Below, piece after piece: positions 1 through 5,426 of a stretch of DNA of 9,695 bases. Position numbers and translations under genes: made by a program. The DNA is from Planctomycetes bacterium RBG_16_43_13 (GTDB lineage Bacteria > Planctomycetota > MHYJ01). The stretch covers positions 1-9,695 of the forward strand of contig MHYJ01000140.1 in assembly GCA_001828445.1 (NCBI GenBank). Direction: 5' to 3'. The notes beneath the pieces were generated by a model. The model worked only from the letters and a program-made list of their open reading frames with translations, was not told the DNA's origin and ran no database searches. Within the stretch, counting starts at the first letter, position 1. Each line of letters begins with the position of its first letter.

Positions 1-481
1 AGACCTTCTCATGGTGTTTACTGAAAAATTTATGTTTACTGTGTGAAAGGTTTAATACACCTAAACACCGCCCTCCGGCAGAAACAGGCAGACAGAGTAA
101 GGATCCTATGTCAACGGCTGACTTCAGTTTCACAAATCTGACATCGTTATCCACATCTGCTATGAGTATAGGAGTATTGTTTTTTGCAACCATACCTGCA
201 ACCCCTTCTCCCACTCTAAACGCCCGGCTATAAACCTCCTGATTTATTGTTGCCTCAGGCGGTGATACACCTGCCTGATTTACTACGTAATTGCCACTAT
301 TATCGAGCAGCATTATTGAGCAATGTTCAAGACCAAGCTCATCAGACAGTATTTTAACAACCTCGTCACATATAGACTTCACATCTGATCTCTTATTAAG
401 CGTTGCAACAATGCGTTGGAACGCAGAGAGACTTTGCATCACATCGCTGTAAAACTGCGGTAATTCAGAGTTAATATTCAA
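1..481 (-). CDS. GAF-domain protein, 3' end off the window
   Basis: This partial gene reads leftward, giving 160 residues before the window ends. I chose the TTG at 481 because a GAGG ribosome-binding sequence (489-492) lies 7 bases upstream. An alternative start is the GTG-ATG pair around residues 14-15. Residues about 31-160 look like a GAF small-ligand or signal-sensing domain. The typical stretch GEGVAGMVA (91-99) is followed by an ILIADV strand, the LLCLPV strand (128-133) and the GVLNLS strand (141-146). There is no signal peptide or membrane segment in the visible part, so it is probably cytoplasmic. GAF domains are usually joined to an output domain such as GGDEF, histidine kinase or HTH. 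That part is not visible, so the function cannot be named. It lies downstream of flgM-flgN on the same strand, so it may belong to the flagellar regulon, but it seems to have its own promoter. Confidence 0.8.
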   Translation of the reverse strand, partial: MNINSELPQFYSDVMQSLSAFQRIVATLNKRSDVKSICDEVVKILSDELGLEHCSIMLLDNSGNYVVNQAGVSPPEATINQEVYSRAFRVGEGVAGMVAKNNTPILIADVDNDVRFVKLKSAVDIGSLLCLPVSAGGRCLGVLNLSHSKHKFFSKHHEKV

Positions 482-513
482 TATATATCCTCAGCAGGTC
501 TGTTTTTTCTATG

Positions 514-542
514 ATTCTAACTCATATTGGTTTATCAAACAA
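514..542 (-). promoter_or_regulatory. Candidate sigma-70 promoter for the GAF-domain gene
   Basis: On the minus strand a TTGTTT box (537-542) is followed, after a 17-base spacer, by TAGAAT (514-519). The -10 box matches the consensus at 5 of 6 positions and the -35 at only 3 of 6. Transcription would begin near 507, leaving a leader of about 25 bases that contains the GAGG ribosome-binding site. This would let the GAF gene be expressed independently of flgM-flgN. It is inferred from consensus matching alone. Confidence 0.35.
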
Positions 543-554
543 GTAGAACGAGTT

Positions 555-568
555 TAATCCGCGGGTTA
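555..568. repeat. 14-bp near-palindrome upstream of the GAF-gene promoter
   Basis: TAATCCGCGGGTTA is a palindrome apart from one symmetric T/G pair, and is centred on CCGCGG. It lies just upstream of the -35 box of the candidate promoter at 514-542. That position would suit a regulator binding site. No known operator was recognised, and a chance occurrence is possible. Confidence 0.25.
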
Positions 569-633
569 CAGGAGGATAATGTGACTACAATATATATAAT
601 GATATTCTTATTTAATCTGTGGAAATTAAAGAA

Positions 634-670
634 GACAGGTCCGAAGGCTGCGACTGCATTATAACCTGTC
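634..670. repeat. 7-bp inverted repeat downstream of flgN
   Basis: GACAGGT (634-640) and ACCTGTC (664-670) are perfect inverted repeats separated by 23 bases, in the gap between flgN and the GAF gene. Read on the minus strand, the second arm is followed by a T-rich stretch, so a weak terminator after flgN is possible. The long loop makes that unconvincing. A regulator binding pair or an mRNA 3'-end structure are alternatives. Confidence 0.3.
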
Positions 671-699
671 ATGGGGGAAGCTGCTAACAGTACTCATAT

Positions 700-1197
700 C
701 TATCCTTTCTTGCAATACAAGGTACCCGCCATGCCTTCCTCAGATATCCTGCCTGATTGATGATATACAGGCAATTGACAGACAACGCGATTAAGAAATG
801 ACAGAGAGTTCCTTGTATAGTTTATGGCCCTGTCGGCAAGTATTCCGTTTATCTGATTAATCTCTTTTATACTGTCAACTAATGATTTAAGATTTGACTG
901 ACAGGATTCCATTCCCTTTTTGTATCTCAACGGCGCATTATCTATTATCACGGATAATATTGCAGTGAAGTCAGTACGATTATCACCCTTTATCTCTGAG
1001 ATAAGTTCAATCATTGCATCTTGCAGCGCTTTAAGGTTAACAATTATCTTTTCCTTCTGTTTGTGACATTCATGCAGTTTATCCAGAGACAAATCAATCA
1101 GATATTGCCTTTCTTTCTGGAGAAGAGTTAGAAATTCCCGGAATGACCTCACTTCCTTTTCCAATATTTCCAGAAGATCTGAATATTTATCGTCCAT
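700..1197 (-). CDS. flgN: FlgN-type flagellar export chaperone
   Basis: The 165-residue protein is small, cytoplasmic and almost entirely helical, with charged, coiled-coil-like stretches across residues 1-70 and 85-140. This is the normal size and pattern of FlgN. FlgN binds the hook-filament junction proteins FlgK and FlgL and brings them to the flagellar type III export gate. The start ATG at 1197 lies only 3 bases after the flgM stop. A GAGGA ribosome-binding sequence (1205-1209), inside the end of flgM, sits 7 bases upstream, so the two genes are probably co-transcribed and translationally coupled. The flgM-flgN order is a common flagellar arrangement and is the strongest support for the name, because FlgN sequences diverge greatly. 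flgK and flgL are not in the window and would be expected further left. Confidence 0.8.
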   Translation of the reverse strand: MDDKYSDLLEILEKEVRSFREFLTLLQKERQYLIDLSLDKLHECHKQKEKIIVNLKALQDAMIELISEIKGDNRTDFTAILSVIIDNAPLRYKKGMESCQSNLKSLVDSIKEINQINGILADRAINYTRNSLSFLNRVVCQLPVYHQSGRISEEGMAGTLYCKKG

Positions 1198-1200
1198 TGA

Positions 1201-1527
1201 TTATTCCTCTGATAGGGTATCAATTATAATTTCACTTATTAATTTGAATGCTACAAGTTCCGAACTTACGTTATTTTCGCCCATTAACATTTCATTTCCG
1301 ATAGACTTAACTCTATCTTCCCTGACTTCTGGCAGACGATTGATTACATCTCTTATCTTGCTGAATGTTAAAGCCCGGACTGAAACATGAGCATCATTGC
1401 TTGCTAATGACGTATTTATCTTCTTGCTTTCTTTTGTCCTGTAAAGGGTCTCGCATACTACTGATGATTTGCCCGTTTCTATACGAATAGGGACATTATT
1501 TTCTGTTATCATTTCAGTAAGCTTCAT
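1201..1527 (-). CDS. flgM: Anti-sigma-28 factor FlgM
   Basis: This 108-residue protein has a polar, probably disordered N-terminal half. Its C-terminal half (about residues 55-108) fits the FlgM sigma-binding region: an IRDVINRLPEVREDRV helix, a short NVSSELVAFKLISEII helix and an acidic end. FlgM holds sigma-28 (FliA) inactive until the hook-basal body is complete, and is then exported through it. Late genes are then switched on. The ATG at 1527 has a weak AGG ribosome-binding match 8 bases upstream. A sigma-28-like promoter lies immediately upstream at 1564-1591, so the gene appears to be under control of the factor it inhibits, the usual feedback arrangement. It is slightly longer than the roughly 97-residue enterobacterial protein. 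The neighbour flgN supports the assignment. Confidence 0.85.
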   Translation of the reverse strand: MKLTEMITENNVPIRIETGKSSVVCETLYRTKESKKINTSLASNDAHVSVRALTFSKIRDVINRLPEVREDRVKSIGNEMLMGENNVSSELVAFKLISEIIIDTLSEE

Positions 1528-1563
1528 ATCAGGAACCTATCATAATAATTGATTTTACACACA

Positions 1564-1591
1564 GTATCGGCACGCTTACATATAATGTTTA
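1564..1591 (-). promoter_or_regulatory. Sigma-28 (FliA) promoter upstream of flgM
   Basis: On the minus strand TAAA (1588-1591) is followed, after 16 bases, by GCCGATAC (1564-1571). The sigma-28 consensus is TAAA, 15 bases, GCCGATAA, so the -10 box matches at 7 of 8 positions and the spacer is one base long. Transcription would start near 1556, giving a leader of about 29 bases before the flgM ATG. Its position immediately upstream of a known late flagellar gene supports the call. Confidence 0.65.
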
Positions 1592-1605
1592 TAAATTTCC
1601 GCGCG

Positions 1606-1675
1606 GGCTTAACCCCCTCCCTCAGGGAAAGGGTTAAGCCTGTACTGAGAGAAGTCTGAGGTGTGAGGGTGGGGG
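1606..1675. repeat. G/C-rich palindromic intergenic element with two alternative hairpins
   Basis: GGCTTAACCC (1606-1615) pairs perfectly with GGGTTAAGCC (1631-1640). An inner TCCC/GGGA stem (1618-1621 with 1625-1628) closes a 3-base loop. A second, mutually exclusive pairing joins CCCCCTCCCTCA (1613-1624) to TGAGGGTGGGGG (1664-1675) with one mismatch. The bases include a run of seven G at 1671-1677. No T run follows on either strand, so this is not a standard terminator. It lies upstream of both sigma-28-like promoters, outside the mRNAs they should make. The composition resembles dispersed intergenic palindromic repeats. Within the 311-base gene-free stretch 1528-1838, this element and the two promoters are all I can identify. 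Positions 1680-1800 show nothing clear. Confidence 0.55.
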
Positions 1676-1801
1676 GGATCTTCATGGCCCTTAGTGAACC
1701 TGGCAAAAGGCGGATCGACACGCCATGCCATTAACTCCCCTATGACAATCATCGCAATTTATCTATCAGCGCTGCCTGTAAAATACCTTCCCTCACCTGC
1801 C

Positions 1802-1828
1802 TAAAGTCTCTCATACCAAATCCGATAA
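1802..1828 (+). promoter_or_regulatory. Sigma-28 (FliA) promoter of the merR-mot-che operon
   Basis: TAAAGTCT (1802-1809) is followed by TCCGATAA (1821-1828), exactly 15 bases after TAAA. The consensus is TAAAGTTT, 11 bases, GCCGATAA, so 14 of 16 positions match with ideal spacing. Transcription should start about 6-8 bases downstream, near 1834-1836. That is only a few bases before the ATG at 1839, so the first mRNA would have almost no leader. The promoter places the downstream stator and chemotaxis genes in the late, sigma-28-dependent flagellar class. Confidence 0.75.
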
Positions 1829-1838
1829 TTTTAATGCC

Positions 1839-2291
1839 ATGATGCCATCTGATACTGACATACAGCCTGTATACACAATACGGGTCGCATCCTTTCTTAC
1901 TGGTGTCTCATCAGGTACCATTCGTGAATATGAACGTCAGGGACTTCTGAGAACCCACAGGGACTCTAAAAGTAATCATCGTCTCTTTACACAGGCGGAG
2001 ACAAAATGGATCACTCACATCTGGCACCTCATACACAAAGAAGGACTTAACTACGAGGGCATCAGACGACTCCTTCTGACCACCCCGTGCTGGAAGGTGC
2101 TTAAATGTCCAATTAATATGAGAAGCAATTGTGAGGTCTATCTGGATCAAAAATCTGCCTGCTGGTCAATTGATAAATTGCCCGGGTGCTGTGTTATGAA
2201 TAACAGAAAGTGCCAGACGTGCAGAGTGTATGACTCGGCACATGATAATCCATATTTAGTGCCGACTATTGTTATTGAATCAGGGAATTGA
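1839..2291 (+). CDS. MerR-like DNA-binding protein with a cysteine-rich C-terminal domain
   Basis: The 150-residue protein has two parts. Residues about 11-80 form a MerR-type winged helix-turn-helix, with YTIRVASFLTGVSSGTIREYE as the recognition region, a GLL wing and an NHRLFTQAE segment. Residues 84-131 contain eight cysteines (84, 90, 98, 108, 117, 118, 125, 128), including two Cys-Trp pairs and a final CxxC. This pattern suggests a metal or iron-sulfur site and a redox- or metal-responsive regulator, but no ligand can be named. There is no ribosome-binding sequence. Starts at 1839 and 1842 are both possible, and the sigma-28 promoter ends about 10 bases upstream. The gene is first in an operon with motA, motB, cheA and cheB, and its TGA stop overlaps a possible TTG start of motA. 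The long C-terminal dimerisation helix of classical MerR proteins is not seen. Its target is unknown. Confidence 0.7.
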   Translation: MMPSDTDIQPVYTIRVASFLTGVSSGTIREYERQGLLRTHRDSKSNHRLFTQAETKWITHIWHLIHKEGLNYEGIRRLLLTTPCWKVLKCPINMRSNCEVYLDQKSACWSIDKLPGCCVMNNRKCQTCRVYDSAHDNPYLVPTIVIESGN

Positions 2292-2299
2292 AAGGACAA

Positions 2300-3067
2300 A
2301 TGGATATTCTTATCCCATTAGGCATTGTTTTAAGTTTAACTGCCATCCTTATTGGTCAGGCAATGGAAGGCGGACATGTAGGATCCATCCTTCAGCTTAC
2401 AGCCTTTCTGATTGTGATCGGGGGTACCATTGGGGCAGTAATGGTCAACTATCCAATGAAACCCTTTCTGCTGGCATTTAAGCTTGCTAAAGAGGCTTTA
2501 CTTCCAGGTAAAACAAATTATGACGGATTCATATCACAACTTGAGAACTTTGCACAGATTGCGAGAAAAGAAGGTATCCTTGCGCTCGAATCAAAGATAA
2601 ATAAGATTGAAGATCCATTTCTTACCAGGGGACTCCAGTATGTTATTGATGGAACCGAGCCGGAAACCCTAAAGAAGATATTAGAGATAGAGATGTCATA
2701 TCAGGAAGAGCGTGAACTGTTGTCTGCAAAGGTCTTTGAAACAGCCGGAGGTTTTGCACCTACTGTAGGTATCCTCGGGGCAGTCATTGGATTAATTCAT
2801 GTTATGGAGAATCTTGCTGACCCGAGCAAACTCGGGCCGGGTATAGCTACAGCATTCGTCGCCACAATCTATGGCGTTGGTTCAGCCAATCTGCTCTTCC
2901 TGCCACTGGCTGGAAATATAAAGATTAAAATAAAAAATAAGACCCTGATCAAAGAGCTTACTATAGAAGGACTTATTGGTATAGCAACGGGAGAAAATCC
3001 AAGGCTGTTAAGGGATAAATTGGAAGGTTTTATTGAAAAATCAAATAACAAGCAAGCAAAGAAATAG
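2300..3067 (+). CDS. motA: Flagellar stator subunit MotA (MotC-like)
   Basis: This inner-membrane protein is the A subunit of the ion-driven stator that turns the flagellar rotor. From the ATG at 2300 it has 255 residues. Membrane segments lie at about 2-20, 29-50, 150-170 and 182-204. A large cytoplasmic loop carries R89 and E97, spaced as in the Arg-Glu pair that contacts FliG in E. coli. The two conserved prolines are P154 and P202. The stretch from GGFAPTVGILGAVIGLIHVM (151-170) through NLADPSKL to FVATIYGVG (186-194) strongly resembles the MotC branch known from Pseudomonas. An upstream TTG at 2288 overlaps the previous stop as TTGA. I prefer the ATG because MotA proteins typically begin at this membrane segment. 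Its AAAGGA ribosome-binding sequence (2291-2296) is only 3 bases away, so the start is not certain. Confidence 0.93.
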   Translation: MDILIPLGIVLSLTAILIGQAMEGGHVGSILQLTAFLIVIGGTIGAVMVNYPMKPFLLAFKLAKEALLPGKTNYDGFISQLENFAQIARKEGILALESKINKIEDPFLTRGLQYVIDGTEPETLKKILEIEMSYQEERELLSAKVFETAGGFAPTVGILGAVIGLIHVMENLADPSKLGPGIATAFVATIYGVGSANLLFLPLAGNIKIKIKNKTLIKELTIEGLIGIATGENPRLLRDKLEGFIEKSNNKQAKK

Positions 3068-3083
3068 TTAAGAATGGGGCCGC

Positions 3084-3818
3084 ATGCCAAAGAAGAAACA
3101 AGAAGAACATGACAACCATGATCGATGGCTTATATCATATGCAGATTTTATAACTCTACTTTTCGCCTTCTTCGTAGTTATGTACTCCTCATCATCTGTT
3201 AATGAAGGTAAATTCAGGGCAGTAAGTGATTCAGCGCAGGCAGCATTCAACCCATCAAATATGACTGCAAAACATATTGAAGTTGTCCCGAGTTTATCCT
3301 CCGTCATCAGGACAACAAGCAGGGTGGAAAATATCACCGCAATAAAAAACGTAATGAAGAATTTCGAGCAGGATAAAAAACTTGAAATCTTTCAGAACGG
3401 CAAGGGCATTGTAATCAGGATAAAAGACACTGCCCTTTTCGATTCAGGCAATGCGGAGATCAAAAGTCAGGCCGAAGAAGCAATTGATCATCTCGCGGGT
3501 GTTCTTACAAGTATCAGGAGGGACATTCAAGTCGAAGGCCACACGGACAACATTCCCATTAGCAGCCCCCTCTATCCATCAAACTGGGAACTCTCCTCAT
3601 CAAGGGCAACAAGTATAGTACGCAGATTTGTAAATATGGGATTGGAACCATCGAGATTAACTGCAATAGGCTATGGTGAGTACCGTCCTATTGCAGACAA
3701 TGAAACAGCAGAAGGGCGGGGTCAGAACAGGAGAGTTGATATTGTTGTATTGAACGAAAGACCGCCCACAGGTGAACATCAATTCACCAATCCATTTGCT
3801 GACCTGATAATCAATTAG
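3084..3818 (+). CDS. motB: Flagellar stator subunit MotB (MotD-like)
   Basis: The 244-residue protein has a short charged cytoplasmic N-terminus and one membrane helix (about 16-36). D21, in RWLISYADFITLL, is the conserved ion-carrying aspartate equivalent to E. coli D32. A plug and linker region covers about 38-100. A periplasmic OmpA-like peptidoglycan-binding domain spans about 108-225, with EGHTDN (151-156), NWELSSSRA (167-175) and GRGQNRRVDI (211-220). It pairs with MotA and anchors the stator to the cell wall. The first 45 residues closely resemble the MotD branch of Pseudomonas, matching the MotC-like partner. The start ATG lies 16 bases after the motA stop, with a GGGG sequence 4 bases upstream that is only a fair ribosome-binding match. 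The length is complete, with no sign of damage. Confidence 0.93.
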   Translation: MPKKKQEEHDNHDRWLISYADFITLLFAFFVVMYSSSSVNEGKFRAVSDSAQAAFNPSNMTAKHIEVVPSLSSVIRTTSRVENITAIKNVMKNFEQDKKLEIFQNGKGIVIRIKDTALFDSGNAEIKSQAEEAIDHLAGVLTSIRRDIQVEGHTDNIPISSPLYPSNWELSSSRATSIVRRFVNMGLEPSRLTAIGYGEYRPIADNETAEGRGQNRRVDIVVLNERPPTGEHQFTNPFADLIIN

Positions 3819-3824
3819 AAAGGA

Positions 3825-5426
3825 TTGAATAAGCGCTTCAGAGTTACACTTGCAAACGACAGGCTGGTTTTCATGAACATTCCAATCGGAAATAATAATA
3901 TGCCGCTGAAAAAGGGCGATGAACTGGCAAACCCTGACGACTGGGGAATGGAGTTGCAGGATAAGCTTAATAATGATGATATAGGTATACCAGAATTAGT
4001 CACGACAATGTCGTGTTTAAAATATATTTTTCTCGATTTTATTGAAGAAACAGGCTCCTTCCTTGAAGACATCAAGTCTTCCGTTCTCCTGCTTGAAAAA
4101 GATAATAACAACCTTGATATTGTTAACAATATATTCCGGTCATTCCATTCAATAAAGGGAAACTGCGGTTACCTTGGCATTAAAGAGATGGGGCGGCTGT
4201 GTCATAAAATAGAATCAATGCTTGACGACGCGAGAAGCAGAAACCTGCTGGTCACCAAGGGTTTTATTGATCTTATAGCTGAAGTTGTGGATGCCGTGAA
4301 TAAAATGAGGACAGAGCTTCCATGGTCTCTTAGAGATAAATTTGCCCTTACCGAGGACGAGCTTAGCAAATACCCGCATTGTAATCCTGTTGACATTAAT
4401 CCGCTCCTCCAGAAGATAGACATGTTTTTACACAAAGAGTCCCTGCAAAAAAACCCATCTGGATTACCAATGATCGGGGAGATACTTGTAGCAAGCGGAG
4501 TAATAAATGATGAACAACTGAACAGGGCATTAAAACTGCAGGAAAGGAAACTTGGTGAGATACTTGTAGACGAAGGCTTCGTACCTGCTGACAAAGTTAA
4601 GATAGCAATTGATATACAGGAATCGCAGAAATCACTGACAAAAACACCAGCCAGGTCTATAAAAGTAACAACTGAACGGATAGATACTCTCGCAAATTTA
4701 ATTGGAGAACTTGTAACAGCTCAGACACTTATAAATATGAACCCTGCCGTTGTACGAACCGCTGACCATGACCTGCAAAATTCTGTATCACATCTTGACA
4801 AGATAACAAAAGAGATTCAGGCCTTGGTCATGTCTATGCGTCTGATGCCGCTGAAACAGACATTTCAGAAAATGATGTGGGTGGTTCGCGATATAGCTAA
4901 TAAAGAAGGAAAACTTGTAGATTTAGTAACCTCCGGAGAAGACACAGAACTTGACAAGGGCGTAATAGAAGAGATTTGTGATCCCCTGATCCATATATTA
5001 CGTAACTCAGTAAACCACGGTATTGAACCCCCTGATGAAAGAATACGGAATGGGAAACCTGAGAAGGGTGTTATATATCTTGACGCATTTAACAGATGCG
5101 GTTCCATTGTCATAGAGATTCGTGACGACGGCCGAGGCATATGTAAGGATAAGGTATTGAAAATAGCCCTTGAAAAGGGGTTCACAGAATCTGATGCAGA
5201 TATAACAGAACAGCAGATGTACGATTTTATATTCCAGCCGGGCTTTTCCACGGCAGAACTGGTAACAGATATTTCAGGACGAGGGGTTGGACTGGATATA
5301 GTCAGAAGAAACATTGAAAAACTCCACGGACAAATTAATATACAAAGTAAAACAGGAGAAGGCACATCAATCTCCATCGTAATACCGCTTATACCGCATA
5401 TTAGTGGTGAAATGGCCGCGGAGTAA
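3825..5426 (+). CDS. cheA: CheA-type histidine kinase lacking the P5 domain, with MshEN-like repeats
   Basis: The 533-residue cytoplasmic protein has these parts. An HPt (P1) domain at about 62-165 carries the phosphorylated H108 in SFHSIKG. Two tandem 24-residue MshEN-like repeats follow (216-239 and 242-265, pattern LGxxLxxxG...L...L..Q). A dimerisation (P3) region lies at about 278-345. An ATP-binding (P4) domain at about 346-523 has an N box (LRNSVNHGIE, 392-401), G1 (DDGRGI, 434-439), an F region (IFQPGFSTAE, 469-478) and G2 (GRGVGLD, 485-491). It ends 10 residues after the last ATPase strand, where the CheW-like P5 domain normally begins. No separate P2 is evident. CheB starts at once, so P5 has not been lost to a frameshift. 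The TTG at 3825 directly abuts AAAGGA, so the real start may be the ATG at 3873. It should autophosphorylate and pass phosphate to the adjacent CheB or a CheY encoded elsewhere. Confidence 0.9.
   Translation: MNKRFRVTLANDRLVFMNIPIGNNNMPLKKGDELANPDDWGMELQDKLNNDDIGIPELVTTMSCLKYIFLDFIEETGSFLEDIKSSVLLLEKDNNNLDIVNNIFRSFHSIKGNCGYLGIKEMGRLCHKIESMLDDARSRNLLVTKGFIDLIAEVVDAVNKMRTELPWSLRDKFALTEDELSKYPHCNPVDINPLLQKIDMFLHKESLQKNPSGLPMIGEILVASGVINDEQLNRALKLQERKLGEILVDEGFVPADKVKIAIDIQESQKSLTKTPARSIKVTTERIDTLANLIGELVTAQTLINMNPAVVRTADHDLQNSVSHLDKITKEIQALVMSMRLMPLKQTFQKMMWVVRDIANKEGKLVDLVTSGEDTELDKGVIEEICDPLIHILRNSVNHGIEPPDERIRNGKPEKGVIYLDAFNRCGSIVIEIRDDGRGICKDKVLKIALEKGFTESDADITEQQMYDFIFQPGFSTAELVTDISGRGVGLDIVRRNIEKLHGQINIQSKTGEGTSISIVIPLIPHISGEMAAE

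Noticed and set aside
658..687. TATAAT on the minus strand at 658-663 as a promoter for the GAF gene
   Set aside because: The only -35 candidate (TTAGCA at 18 bases) is weak and the leader would be about 170 bases; the candidate at 514-542 is closer, though weaker at its -10 box.
1524..1721. 65-residue open frame on the minus strand upstream of flgM
   Set aside because: It overlaps the sigma-28 promoter and the palindromic repeat, has no ribosome-binding site, and its translation is low-complexity with no family resemblance.
3815..4129. 104-residue antisense open frame at the start of cheA
   Set aside because: Serine-rich shadow translation opposite a clear coding frame, with no ribosome-binding site.
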